Of a stretch of DNA of 64,000 nt, positions 52,573 through 62,798 are shown piece by piece. The notes beneath the pieces were generated by a model, which was not told where the DNA came from, did not search any database, and was given only the letters and a program-made list of their open reading frames with translations. The translations under genes were made by a program, and so were the position numbers. The stretch is from Pseudomonas brenneri (GTDB lineage Bacteria; Pseudomonadota; Gammaproteobacteria; Pseudomonadales; Pseudomonadaceae): assembly GCF_007858285.1 (NCBI RefSeq), contig NZ_VFIL01000001.1, forward strand, positions 678,329 to 742,328, in the 5' to 3' direction. Position 1 is the first letter of the stretch. Every line of letters starts with the position of its first letter.

Positions 52573-52630
52573 ACCACCACTCCTCAAGTCATTGCCGGCC
52601 CGATCATCCGGGATTGTCCGCGCCGGGCCC

Positions 52631-52644
52631 TTGTCGCAGATCAA
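52631..52644 (-). promoter_or_regulatory. candidate DNR/ANR box for nnrS
   Basis: On the minus strand, TTGATCTGCGACAA has a perfect left half site and one mismatch from TTGAY-N4-RTCAA in the right half. Its distance to the nnrS start codon (59 bases) equals that of the perfect box before norC. Confidence 0.5.
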
Positions 52645-52734
52645 GCAGGGGCCAGTGGCGGCGCAATATCCTGGGGGCCGTCGCGGGATGGGCGTTGCAA
52701 GGGCCGGGCCGGGTCCTCAGGCCCACCGCAATCA

Positions 52735-52826
52735 TGTGTGGGAGCTGGCTTGCCTGCGATGGCATCGCTGCGGTTTTACTGGAAGACCGAGGTGCCTGCA
52801 TCGCAGGCAAGCCAACTCCCACATGG
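52735..52826. repeat. REPIN (GTGGGAGC type)
   Basis: TGTGGGAGCTGGCTTGCCTG and the inverted CAGGCAAGCCAACTCCCACA bracket about 50 bases. It lies between nnrS and the dnr operon. Confidence 0.85.
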
Positions 52827-52844
52827 GATTGGCGTTGTTTATGA

Positions 52845-52906
52845 GGGTTTAAATAACCATCAAAGGGTTAAAAGAACCCTTAATGGTAGGGTCATTTCAA
52901 CCCTTG
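52845..52906. promoter_or_regulatory. clustered AAGGGTT/AACCCTT inverted repeats upstream of dnr
   Basis: AAGGGTT (52863-52869) and AACCCTT (52875-52881) form an inverted repeat extended by ACCAT/ATGGT at its ends (52856-52887). A further AACCCTT follows near 52899. The 428-base region 52573-53000 otherwise has only the DNR-like box and the REPIN, and no gene. Confidence 0.5.
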
Positions 52907-53000
52907 AGGGGCTACAGCTCTGATTTTACGTGGCCCGTGCCTTGGCCCAGCTCTTGCTCTACCCGGTTATCCCGTCATTACCCTGCCCCACGGAGTCCCC

Positions 53001-53090
53001 ATGAAAAAAGTCATCCAGCCCCTGGCCTGGTTCGTGATCCTCGGTTCGATGATGGCGGCGGCCAGTGGCCTGTCGTTGTGGCTTGTATGA
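53001..53090 (+). CDS. 29-residue membrane peptide coupled to dnr
   Basis: A small ORF (MKKVIQPLAWFVILGSMMAA then ASGLSLWLV) with two lysines followed by a single hydrophobic helix, like the small subunits of respiratory oxidases. GGAG lies 5 bases before its ATG. Its stop TGA overlaps the dnr ATG (ATGA), so dnr translation is probably coupled to it. Function unknown; it may act on a respiratory complex or simply set dnr translation. Confidence 0.6.
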   Translation: MKKVIQPLAWFVILGSMMAAASGLSLWLV

Positions 53091-53788
53091 TCCTCGACGC
53101 GCCGAGGGTCCTGCACCGCGTACATCATCAGATCCTGCGCAGCCATCACCTGTTTGAACCACTTAACGAAGAGCAGATGGATGAGTTGATGGCCAGCAGT
53201 CAATTGCTGAGTGTCGACAAGGGCGAACCACTGTTCCGCCAGGGCGAGCCGGCCGATGGGTTTTACTTCGTGATTGCCGGCGCGGTGAAGATCTACCGCC
53301 TGACCCCGGACGGCCAGGAAAAAGTCTTTGAGGTGATTGGCGAGCGGCAGACCTTCGCCGAGGCGATGATGCTGATGGACACCCCCAACTACGTGGCCTG
53401 TGCCGAAGCGGTGTGCCCGACGCAGTTGTACCGCCTGTCCAACGCCACCTATATGCGCCTGCTCCACAGCAACAGCCGCCTGACCTTCGCCCTGCTGGGC
53501 AAGTTGTGTGTGCGCCTGCACCAGCGGGTCAACGAGATCGAGACCTTGTCCCTGAAAAACGCCACCCACCGCGTGGTGCGCTACCTGCTGACGCAACTGG
53601 TGCGCCTGCACAATGCTGACAGCTCATTCGAGCTGCCCATGGCCAAGCAGTTGATCGCCGGGCACCTATCGATCCAGCCGGAGACGTTCTCGCGGATCAT
53701 TCGCCGGCTGATCGATGAAAAAATCATCACCCAGGACGGTCGCCAGATCGCCATTCTTGATCGCCTGCGCCTGGAGCAATTCGAATGA
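53087..53788 (+). CDS. dnr: DNR, CRP/FNR-family NO-responsive regulator of denitrification
   Basis: A 233-residue regulator. The effector domain contains HHLFEPLNEEQMDELMASSQLLSVDKGEPLFRQGEPADGFYFVIAGAVKIYRLTPDGQEKVFEVIGERQTFAEAMMLMDTPNYVA in outline, as DNR does, and lacks the N-terminal cysteines of ANR/FNR. The C-terminal winged helix has LSLKNATHRVVRYLLTQL and AGHLSIQPETFSRIIRRL, in which the E-T-F-S-R recognition helix fits TTGAT-N4-ATCAA boxes. It is a haem-based NO sensor. It probably activates norCB, and perhaps nnrS, through the boxes seen here. Confidence 0.93.
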   Translation: MILDAPRVLHRVHHQILRSHHLFEPLNEEQMDELMASSQLLSVDKGEPLFRQGEPADGFYFVIAGAVKIYRLTPDGQEKVFEVIGERQTFAEAMMLMDTPNYVACAEAVCPTQLYRLSNATYMRLLHSNSRLTFALLGKLCVRLHQRVNEIETLSLKNATHRVVRYLLTQLVRLHNADSSFELPMAKQLIAGHLSIQPETFSRIIRRLIDEKIITQDGRQIAILDRLRLEQFE

Positions 53789-53985
53789 GTGCAGCGTGTG
53801 TGTGCCTGTATTGCCAACATGCCAACCCGCCGACACAGCCGGCCTGCGAACGCTGCGCCATGCCCCTGCCCGCGTCCACCGCCAGCCTTGAGGCCCGCCG
53901 ACTCAAACGTTTCCAATGGTTCTGCCTGGGGCTGGCCGTGTTCTGCATCACGATGTTCTTCTGGCTGCCCCGCAATTTCTACTGA
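53785..53985 (+). CDS. dnrP: DnrP-like small zinc-ribbon membrane protein
   Basis: A 66-residue protein with a CLYCQHANPPTQPACERC zinc-ribbon (two C-x2-C pairs) and one C-terminal membrane helix (FQWFCLGLAVFCITMFFWL). Its ATG overlaps the dnr stop (ATGA). Pseudomonas genes in this place are named dnrP and linked to the NO response; the activity is not known. Its 3' end overlaps the convergent norD by 7 bases. Confidence 0.75.
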   Translation: MSAACVCLYCQHANPPTQPACERCAMPLPASTASLEARRLKRFQWFCLGLAVFCITMFFWLPRNFY

Positions 53986-55820
53986 TCTTCGGTCAACTGC
54001 CGGTACAGCTGCGGCAAGCGCAACGGCAGTTGCTCCGGCTGGCGGATCAAGGTGTAGCCATGGGCGCCGAACATGTACGGCAGGTAATCCCCGGCCTGTT
54101 TGTCGATAGTGATGCAGAACGGCACCAGGCCCTGGCGCCGCGCCTCCATCACGGCCTGGCGGGTGTCCTCCACGCCATAGCGCCCCTCATACAAGTCCAG
54201 ATCGTTGGGCTTGCCATCGGTCACAATCAACAGCAGTTTGCGCCGCTGCTTACAAGCGCCAAGGGTCTGGGTGGCTTGGCGGATGGCTGCGCCCATGCGC
54301 GTGTAGTAACCCGGTTTCAGGCCCTGGATGCAGCCACGGATGTGGTCATCATAGGGTTGCTGGAATGACTTGAGCTGTTGCAGGCGCACCTGCTGGCGAC
54401 GCAGGGAAGAGAAGCCATACAGGGCAAACGCATCGCCCAGGCCCGCCAGGCTCTCGCCAAACAGCAACAGGCTGTCGCGGATCACGTCGATGACCTTTTG
54501 CGTATCGTTCAGGTGGGCGTCGGTGGACATCGACAAATCGGCCAGCAGCAAACAGGCCAGGTCACGCCGGGTGCGGCGCTGCTCCTTGAACAGACCGCGC
54601 TCGGCGCACGCGCCGTGCTGGCGCTCGACATGAAAATCCAGCCACGCCTGCAGGTCCAGCTCCGCGCCCTGGGGCTGTTGGCGCAACCATTGACGGTCGG
54701 TGCGCAGTTGCTGGAACTGGCGGCGCAACCGCGCGGCCTGGGGCAGCAGGCGCGCCGGCAGCGGCTGGGGCGTGCTGTCGCGGGGTTGCATCAGTTGCAG
54801 GTTGACGAAGTTGGCTTGCAGGCACTGCTGTCGGTAGTCCCACTCCGGCAGCTTGATGCCTTCGCCCAGGGGAATGTCATCGACGTCGGCCGGTGGCAGA
54901 TCCAGGTGCAGCTTCAGCCCGCCGCTCTTGCGCACGCGCTGGCGTGACAGGCTCAACTGGTCGAGGTCTTCGGCGACCCGGGCGGCATCTTCGTCCTCGG
55001 AGTCATCGGCCCAGCGATCGAGGTCGACGTGTTCGGTCCAACTGAACAGGTTTTCCAGGCGCACCACCAGCAGGCCGCCGTCGCGGCTGTTGTCATCGAC
55101 CCGGTTGGCTTGTTTGGGCGCGCCCTGTTGTTCGCCGGGGCGGGTCGCCAGGTCATCGCCCTCCTCATCCAGATCGCCGGCCTGCGGGCTGTGCAGGTGC
55201 AAAGGTGGATACAACCACAGCGGCAGCGGCCAGGCGGCGCGCTCGCTACGGGGTAACTGACGGATGCTGCCGGGTTCACGCAGGGCCTTGCGCAAGGCCT
55301 TTTCCACGGCGGCTTCGGCGGGGTTGAGGGTGGCGGGATCCGGGCGCAATTGCAGATGGGCGTCCACCAGGCGCTGATAACTGGGGAGCATGGCCGGGTA
55401 GCGCTGCAACAGTAGCCAGGTCCAGCGCTGGTTGTCGCGGGCCCAGTGGGTCATCGGTCCGGCGTGTGCGGCCAGTAGCGCCAGCCAGCGGTACAGTTCC
55501 AGGTTCAGGGCCACCGAAGGAAACACCGCCAGACTTGCCGGCAGGCGCAGTCGATGGCCATCGCACGAGGCCAAGGGGACTTGCCGGCAAGTGCCGGCGA
55601 TGCGCATCAGCAGATTGCGCCGCAGCAGCAGGTCGCGCTCGCGGGCGGCCTCCAGGGCAATCCCGTGGGCGCCGCCCAGGGCGCGGAACAACAGGGCCAG
55701 GCTGCGCTGGCGGTCGACCAGATCAACCCGCGCTTCGGGGAAGTCAGCACTGGCGCGGCGGGTGATAAAGCGGTGCCAGACACTGCCAACCCACTCTTCC
55801 AACTCAAGGGTGAAGGCCAT
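53979..55820 (-). CDS. norD: NorD, VWA-domain accessory protein of NO reductase
   Basis: A 613-residue cytoplasmic protein starting MAFTLELEEWVGSVWHRFIT. The C-terminal third is a von Willebrand A domain with the metal-site motif DLSMSTD from Asp428 and the IVTDGKPNDLD segment. NorD assists assembly or activation of the NorCB nitric oxide reductase. It lies downstream of norB but is separated from it by a hairpin with a U-run, so its expression may be partial. The start at 55820 matches the family. Confidence 0.93.
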   Translation of the reverse strand: MAFTLELEEWVGSVWHRFITRRASADFPEARVDLVDRQRSLALLFRALGGAHGIALEAARERDLLLRRNLLMRIAGTCRQVPLASCDGHRLRLPASLAVFPSVALNLELYRWLALLAAHAGPMTHWARDNQRWTWLLLQRYPAMLPSYQRLVDAHLQLRPDPATLNPAEAAVEKALRKALREPGSIRQLPRSERAAWPLPLWLYPPLHLHSPQAGDLDEEGDDLATRPGEQQGAPKQANRVDDNSRDGGLLVVRLENLFSWTEHVDLDRWADDSEDEDAARVAEDLDQLSLSRQRVRKSGGLKLHLDLPPADVDDIPLGEGIKLPEWDYRQQCLQANFVNLQLMQPRDSTPQPLPARLLPQAARLRRQFQQLRTDRQWLRQQPQGAELDLQAWLDFHVERQHGACAERGLFKEQRRTRRDLACLLLADLSMSTDAHLNDTQKVIDVIRDSLLLFGESLAGLGDAFALYGFSSLRRQQVRLQQLKSFQQPYDDHIRGCIQGLKPGYYTRMGAAIRQATQTLGACKQRRKLLLIVTDGKPNDLDLYEGRYGVEDTRQAVMEARRQGLVPFCITIDKQAGDYLPYMFGAHGYTLIRQPEQLPLRLPQLYRQLTEDQ

Positions 55821-55838
55821 GTGAAGTGCTCCAGACAT

Positions 55839-55867
55839 AAAAACGGCCCGCACTACCTGCCGGGCCG
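55839..55867 (-). terminator. intrinsic terminator between norB and norD
   Basis: On the minus strand a 7-base GC stem (CGGCCCG/CGGGCCG, 55861-55867 and 55844-55850) is followed directly by TTTTT (complement of 55839-55843). It lies 26 bases after the norB stop. Confidence 0.75.
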
Positions 55868-55893
55868 CCCTCTTGGGGATTAACGTTGACCGC

Positions 55894-57318
<1,425 letters not shown>

Positions 57319-57759
57319 TCAGCCCTCCTTGTTTGGCGGCCAGCCGTTGGTGTTGATCTTCGAGCTCCACTTGAGGAACTCGGCCATATCGTCCACCTCT
57401 TGGTCGCTGAGGTTGAATTGCGGCATCGCGCGCCGGCCGGGAACGCCCAACGGTTGCATCTTCATCCAGGCATGCAGGAACGGCTTGAACGCTTCCTCGC
57501 CGCCACGGCGGTTGAACACATTGCCCAGTTCCGGCGCAAAGTACGCGCCCTCGCCCAGCAGAGTGTGGCAGCCGACACAGTTGTTGCGCTCCCAGACGCC
57601 CTTGCCGCGCACCACTGATTCGGTGAGTAGCTCCTGATTGCTGCGAGAGGGAAAGGTTTGTTCGGTGTGATAGGTCAGGGCCAGGAATATCAGGAAGAAG
57701 AACACGCTTCCTCCGAAGTAGATATTCCTGGCCATGCCCTTGGTGAAGGTCTCTGACAT
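57319..57759 (-). CDS. norC: NorC, nitric oxide reductase cytochrome c subunit
   Basis: A 146-residue membrane-anchored cytochrome c. It has one N-terminal helix (about residues 12-30, IYFGGSVFFFLIFLALTY) and a haem-binding CVGCH at 61-65; RRAMPQFNLSDQEVDDMAEFLKW carries the axial methionine. It feeds electrons to NorB. The start at 57759 gives the family length. Confidence 0.96.
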   Translation of the reverse strand: MSETFTKGMARNIYFGGSVFFFLIFLALTYHTEQTFPSRSNQELLTESVVRGKGVWERNNCVGCHTLLGEGAYFAPELGNVFNRRGGEEAFKPFLHAWMKMQPLGVPGRRAMPQFNLSDQEVDDMAEFLKWSSKINTNGWPPNKEG

Positions 57760-57817
57760 GGTCGCTTCCTCATTGCTTGGCGGGGACCATGATAGAAAGC
57801 TGGGAGGTGAAACCTGC

Positions 57818-57831
57818 TTGATGGCGATCAA
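57818..57831. promoter_or_regulatory. perfect FNR/ANR/DNR box upstream of norC
   Basis: TTGATGGCGATCAA matches TTGAT-N4-ATCAA exactly, 59 bases before the norC start codon. It is the expected site for DNR, whose gene lies 4 kb away. Confidence 0.88.
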
Positions 57832-58024
57832 GAAATGCCGATGGTTTTGGTCGGGTATTGGGACTAACAGGTTTGGTTAACTCAATACCCTTTTATTTGA
57901 GGGACTCTTAGAGTGAGAAAACCAAGGTGTTACCAAATACGGCGCTCGCTTGGCGCGATTGAAGGCCGCGCGACGGTGTATCCTTGCTCCGAGTACTCGA
58001 ATAATAAATATGGAGTCGCGCTCG

Positions 58025-58900
58025 ATGCGCCAACTGCCCCCCCTAAATATGCTGCGGGTCTTTGAAGAGGTCGCGCGCCATCGCAGCTTCAGCCAGGCCG
58101 CCGTGGGTCTGAACGTGACCCAAGGCGCCGTCAGCCGCCAGATCAAGCAGTTGGAAGACTACCTGGGCATCGCGCTGTTTGTCCGCACCCCCCAGGGCCT
58201 GTCGCTGACCCAGGCTGGCATGGCCCTTTCCCCGCACCTGAGCGACGCCTTCGACCATATCGAGCGGGCCATGCAAGCCGTGCGCGTACCCAACCTGCGT
58301 CAGCGACTGCGCATTCTGGCGCCACCGACCTGGGCCACCCGCTGGTTGTCGGCGCATTTGCGCGGATTCTGTGAGCGTTACCCGGATATCAACCTCAGTG
58401 TTACCCACCAGAGCAGTCACGACAATTTGGCGGAAATCGACTGTCAGATTCGCTTCGGACTTGAGCCCGCCACCCATTGCAACAGCGAGTTGCTGGTGAT
58501 GGAACGACACATCGCCGTGGCCAGTCCAGAACTGTTCGAAGGCGACCATCCGCCTGACCTGCGTCGTTTTCCGTTGCTGCATATCCTGCACGACGGTAAA
58601 CGCCTGAAAGTCTGGGAGAACTGGATCGCAGCCATGGGTCGTGAGGATATCGAAGCCGATCAGGGCCTGGAGTTCAGCACCCTGGATCAAGTCATCCATA
58701 CCACCCTGGCCGGAGGTGGCCTGGCGGTGATCGACCGGCAGATGATTGAGCGTGAACTGGCCAATGGCAGCCTGTTGCCGATCACCCCGGTAGAAGTGAT
58801 CGGCCCCTATGGCTACTGGCTGGATGTGCCGGGTGACAAACAGGGTTTATCCAAGGTTCGTTTGTTTACCCAATGGCTGAACCAGGTGAGCAATCCCTGA
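58025..58900 (+). CDS. LysR-family transcriptional regulator
   Basis: A 291-residue LysR protein of the GcvA-like group; RQLPPLNMLRVFEEVARHRSFSQAAVGLNVTQGAVSRQIKQLEDYLG is the DNA-binding part. The ATG at 58025 has GGAG 9 bases upstream; ATG 58010 and an earlier frame are alternatives. It converges on, and overlaps by 54 bases, an MFS transporter gene. It probably regulates the neighbouring transporter-dehydrogenase cassette, though its position at the cassette's far end is unusual. Confidence 0.9.
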   Translation: MRQLPPLNMLRVFEEVARHRSFSQAAVGLNVTQGAVSRQIKQLEDYLGIALFVRTPQGLSLTQAGMALSPHLSDAFDHIERAMQAVRVPNLRQRLRILAPPTWATRWLSAHLRGFCERYPDINLSVTHQSSHDNLAEIDCQIRFGLEPATHCNSELLVMERHIAVASPELFEGDHPPDLRRFPLLHILHDGKRLKVWENWIAAMGREDIEADQGLEFSTLDQVIHTTLAGGGLAVIDRQMIERELANGSLLPITPVEVIGPYGYWLDVPGDKQGLSKVRLFTQWLNQVSNP

Positions 58901-60220
58901 TTCGCCGGGCTCGGCCTGGCACGCCTGATTCAACGTCAGGGCTTTGGTCTCTGGTGCCCAGGCCCAGGAGATCACCGCGCCAAACACCAGAATGCCGGCA
59001 AGGATGCCCATGGTCGGGCTCAAGCCAATCCCCGCCACACTCACCGGTAACAAGAACGTACTTACCGCCGACCCAAGCCGGCTCACCGCCGTCGCCAGGC
59101 CGATGCCGCTGGCGCGCAGATGGGTCGGAAAACTCTCGGCCGGGAATACCCCCACCAAGTTACTCACCGCCGATAACACCAGGGTAAATACACCAAAGGT
59201 CAACACCATCAACCAGGCCAGATTGCCCGGCAGTACTGCCAACAGAAACAACGCCACCGCCAGAATAATGAATGAGTTGATCAAAAAGCCGCGCCGGGAG
59301 AATTTCACGGTGCACCAGATACCGATCAGTGCACCGATGATCAACAGCAGGTTAAGCATCAATTCGGTACCAAAACCTTCGGCCAAGCCCATCGTCTGCA
59401 AAATCGATGGCAAGAAGGTGTAGATGGCAAAGTACGGCATGACAATACACACGAAAAACAGACAGTTAAACGCGGTGCGCTTACGGTACTGCCGGCTGAA
59501 CAACACCGCATATCCCGAGTGTTCCTGCGGCGCAGGCTCTTCGTCGAGCACGACATGCTCGCCCAAGTATTTCTTGACGATGGCCCGGGCCTCGGCGATT
59601 CGCCCACGGTTGACCAGCCAACGTGGCGATTCCGGAGTACCAATACGGGCAATCAGAATCAAACCGGCCGGGATTGCCGACGAAGCCAACATCCAGCGCC
59701 AGGCATCATCGCCCAGGCTGAGCATTGTGGTGCCGACAATCGTGGCGGCTACATAGCCAAAGGTCCAGATCACGCTGAAGGCACCCAGCAATACACCGCG
59801 ATATTTCTTTGGCGAGAACTCCGCCAACAGGGCATGACCGACACTGTAATCACCGCCAAGACCAATACCGATCAGCACCCGGCACAGGACCAGCGCCAAG
59901 GCTGTCTCGACATAAAACTGCATCGCCGAGGCGATGGTGATCAGAACAAAACTGACCAGGAAAATTTTCTGCCGGCCAAGGGTGTCGGAAATCCAGCCAA
60001 AAAACAGGCTACCGAGAAACAGCCCAATCAGCGCCGAAGCTCCGACCAGGCCCTGCCAGAAAGCATCCAGTTGCATCTGTGGGCTGATGAGGGTCAGCGC
60101 AATACCGATCATCCCCAGGATGTAGCCATCAGCAAGGTGTGCACCGAACGTCAGGCCAGCGATTTTCAGGTGAAACCGACCGATGGGCAGGTCGTCGATG
60201 TTTACTGGTTGAGTAGACAT
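58847..60220 (-). CDS. MFS transporter, sugar/aromatic-acid porter type
   Basis: A 457-residue 12-helix inner-membrane carrier. MFS signatures are GWISDTLGRQKIFLVSF between helices 2 and 3, RVLIGIGLGGDYSVGHALLAEFSPKKYRG in the first half and PAESFPTHLRASGIGLATAVSRLGS in the second. It probably imports an organic acid or sugar by proton symport. The ATG at 60220 is supported by GGAG 7 bases upstream. It is the last gene of the fae-AKR-ALDH-MFS series. Confidence 0.9.
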   Translation of the reverse strand: MSTQPVNIDDLPIGRFHLKIAGLTFGAHLADGYILGMIGIALTLISPQMQLDAFWQGLVGASALIGLFLGSLFFGWISDTLGRQKIFLVSFVLITIASAMQFYVETALALVLCRVLIGIGLGGDYSVGHALLAEFSPKKYRGVLLGAFSVIWTFGYVAATIVGTTMLSLGDDAWRWMLASSAIPAGLILIARIGTPESPRWLVNRGRIAEARAIVKKYLGEHVVLDEEPAPQEHSGYAVLFSRQYRKRTAFNCLFFVCIVMPYFAIYTFLPSILQTMGLAEGFGTELMLNLLLIIGALIGIWCTVKFSRRGFLINSFIILAVALFLLAVLPGNLAWLMVLTFGVFTLVLSAVSNLVGVFPAESFPTHLRASGIGLATAVSRLGSAVSTFLLPVSVAGIGLSPTMGILAGILVFGAVISWAWAPETKALTLNQACQAEPGESGIAHLVQPLGKQTNLG

Positions 60221-60323
60221 GGTGTTCTCCATATTGTTGTTCTTGACGGAGTAACGGCAGCTACCCCCATTCCCTCGGGGGTGCGGGCTGGGCGGGATGG
60301 GGCTTTTGCTCAGGTGGTTGTGT

Positions 60324-61757
60324 TCACAACCCCCCCATCAGCAGGTATTTGATTTCCAGGTAGTCGTCCAGGCCGTACTTGGAACCTTCACGGCCCAGGC
60401 CCGATTCCTTGATGCCGCCAAACGGCGCGACTTCGGTGGAGATAATCCCTTCGTTGATACCGACCATGCCCGCTTCCAGCCCTTCGGCCATACGCCAGAC
60501 ACGGCCGATATCACGGCTGTAGAAATACGCCGACAAACCGAACGGCGTGTCGTTGGCCCGTTGCAACACCTCAGCTTCATCATTGAATCGGAAGCAGGCG
60601 GCCACCGGGCCAAAGGTTTCTTCCTGGGCAATCAGCATCTCGCCGCTGGCTTCGGTGAGGATGGTCGGCTCAAAGAAGGTGCCGCCCAATGCATGGCGAC
60701 GACCGCCGCACAGTAGTTTGGCGCCCTTCTCCAAGGCGTCACCGACATGCGCTTCAACCTTGGCCAGGGCGGCAGCGTTGATCAGCGGGCCTTGTTCGGT
60801 CTCACCGTCCAAAGCACTGCCAATGCGCATGGCGCTGACCGCTTGCGCCAGTTTACCGGTGAACGCGTCGTAAACACTGTCCTGGATAAAGAAGCGGTTG
60901 ACGCACACACACGTCTGCCCGGTATTGCGGAACTTGGAGGCCATGGCGCCTTTGACGGCAGCGTCCAGGTCCGCATCCTCGAACACGATAAACGGCGCAT
61001 TGCCGCCCAGTTCCAGCGAGACTTTTTTGAGGGTGTCTGCCGCCTGGCGCATCAATAACTTGCCGGTCCGGGTGGAGCCGGTGAAGGACAATTTACGCAC
61101 TACGCTGGAGGCTTGCAGTGCGCCGCCGATGGCCACTGCGTCGCCAGAGACGATATTGAATACACCGGCGGGAATACCCGCCTGCTCAGCCAATACTGCC
61201 AGGGCAAAAGCTGACAGCGGAGTTTCTTCCGAAGGTTTGAGGATCATCGTGCAACCGGCCGCCAGAGCCGGGCCAACCTTACGGGTGACCATGGCCAGGG
61301 GGAAGTTCCACGGCGTGATCGCAGCAACCACGCCAATCGCTTCCTTGGTCACGATGATTCGTGCATCGGCCTTGTGACTAGGGATCACATCACCATAGGC
61401 ACGCTTGGCTTCTTCGCCGAACCACTCCAAAAAGCTCGCGGCGTAGACCACCTCCCCCATGGCTTCGGCCAGGGGCTTGCCTTGTTCAAGGCTAAGCAAG
61501 TGAGCCAGATCCTTCTGATTGCTCAGCATCAACTCGCTCCAGCGCTTGAGGCGTTGGCTGCGTTCCTTGGCAGTAAGCTTGCGCCAGGCCGGCAAAGCGC
61601 AATCAGCGGCTTTGATAGCCAGGTTGGTTTCCTCAGCGCCAGCGCGCTGTACATCTACGATCAACGCGCCATTGGCCGGGTTGACCACCGGGTAGGTCAG
61701 ACCACCGCTGGACCATTGGCCATCGATGTAGTTGCCAGTACGAATCAACGGGTTCAT
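60324..61757 (-). CDS. NAD(P)-dependent succinate-semialdehyde-type aldehyde dehydrogenase
   Basis: A 477-residue aldehyde dehydrogenase close to the GabD group: IPSHKADARIIVTKEAIGVVAAITPWNFPLAMVTRKVGPALAAG, FTGSTRTGKLL, the general base Glu in LELGGNAPFIVFEDADLD and nucleophilic Cys in NTGQTCVCVNRF. It oxidises an aldehyde, perhaps a semialdehyde, to the acid. Its ATG overlaps the aldo/keto-reductase stop (ATGA). Confidence 0.9.
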   Translation of the reverse strand: MNPLIRTGNYIDGQWSSGGLTYPVVNPANGALIVDVQRAGAEETNLAIKAADCALPAWRKLTAKERSQRLKRWSELMLSNQKDLAHLLSLEQGKPLAEAMGEVVYAASFLEWFGEEAKRAYGDVIPSHKADARIIVTKEAIGVVAAITPWNFPLAMVTRKVGPALAAGCTMILKPSEETPLSAFALAVLAEQAGIPAGVFNIVSGDAVAIGGALQASSVVRKLSFTGSTRTGKLLMRQAADTLKKVSLELGGNAPFIVFEDADLDAAVKGAMASKFRNTGQTCVCVNRFFIQDSVYDAFTGKLAQAVSAMRIGSALDGETEQGPLINAAALAKVEAHVGDALEKGAKLLCGGRRHALGGTFFEPTILTEASGEMLIAQEETFGPVAACFRFNDEAEVLQRANDTPFGLSAYFYSRDIGRVWRMAEGLEAGMVGINEGIISTEVAPFGGIKESGLGREGSKYGLDDYLEIKYLLMGGL

Positions 61758-62788
61758 GCCACAACCTCAATCAGGTTAAAACGGTCCAGGCCCGGACGGG
61801 CGCTGCGCAGGATGCGCTTGCCAGCGGTGTAATCGTTGATCACATCGCACGGGGTGTAGTTGCGCTCCAGTTCATGCAGTTCCTCGGCATCCAATTGGGT
61901 ATCCAAGGCCGCGAGAGCACTATCAAATTGCTCGGTGGTATCGGCGCCCACCAGCATCACATCCACGCCAGGATGGTTGGCGACCCACGCTTGAGCAATT
62001 TGCGCATTGCTCACACCACGGGCACGGGCCACGCGTTGTACAGAGCGGGCAATGTCGAACGATGCCTGGTCGCTGTACATCTGCTGGGTAAAGAAGTCAG
62101 TCTGGTTCCGGTTGGACTGCGCATCACCGGTGAGCAACCCACGAGCCAGTGGACTGAACACCGAGACGCCCAGGCCCTGGTCGCGGCAGAACGGGATCAT
62201 TTCGCGCTCTTCCTCGCGGTAGGCGCAGTTCAGTTGCAGTTGCATGTTGATCGGCTTGACCCAACCGTTGCGCTCACACGCTATGAGGATCTTCGCCAAC
62301 TGCCCGGCAAGCATGGTGGACACACCGATATAGCGCGCCTTGCCGGAACGCACGATGTCGTTCAACGCCCCCATGGTCTCTTCCACCGGGGTGTTCACAT
62401 CAAAGTAATGCAGCATGAACACATCGACGTAATCCATGCCCAGGCGGCTCAGTGAAGCGTCGATGCTGTCCATGATGTGCTTGCGTGAATGGCCGCTGGC
62501 GTTGATGCCGCTACCGGTGCCGTAGCCAACCTTGGTGGTGACCACGATATCTTCACGCCGTGCCAGGCGCTTGAGGATGCGCCCCACCACTTCTTCACCG
62601 ACACCTGCGGAGTAGAAGTCCGCCAGGTCGATAAAGTTGACACCATTGTCCAGGGCGTGAGCAACGATGGGTTCGCTTTGCTTCTCGTCAAAAATCCACG
62701 GTTTCCAGTCCGGGGTGCCCATGTTCATGGTGCCCAGGCACAGACGCGAGACTTGCAGGCCGGAGTTACCCAAGCGGATATATTGCAT
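61754..62788 (-). CDS. aldo/keto reductase
   Basis: A 344-residue (beta/alpha)8 oxidoreductase: NFIDLADFYSAGVGEEVVG has the Asp and Tyr, VVTTKVG the Lys, and VFMLHYFDVNTPVEETMGAL the His of the catalytic tetrad. NADPH-dependent reduction of a carbonyl, or the reverse, is expected. It lies 10 bases after the Fae-like gene and overlaps the dehydrogenase gene. Confidence 0.9.
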   Translation of the reverse strand: MQYIRLGNSGLQVSRLCLGTMNMGTPDWKPWIFDEKQSEPIVAHALDNGVNFIDLADFYSAGVGEEVVGRILKRLARREDIVVTTKVGYGTGSGINASGHSRKHIMDSIDASLSRLGMDYVDVFMLHYFDVNTPVEETMGALNDIVRSGKARYIGVSTMLAGQLAKILIACERNGWVKPINMQLQLNCAYREEEREMIPFCRDQGLGVSVFSPLARGLLTGDAQSNRNQTDFFTQQMYSDQASFDIARSVQRVARARGVSNAQIAQAWVANHPGVDVMLVGADTTEQFDSALAALDTQLDAEELHELERNYTPCDVINDYTAGKRILRSARPGLDRFNLIEVVA

Positions 62789-62798
62789 AGGGTTGTCC

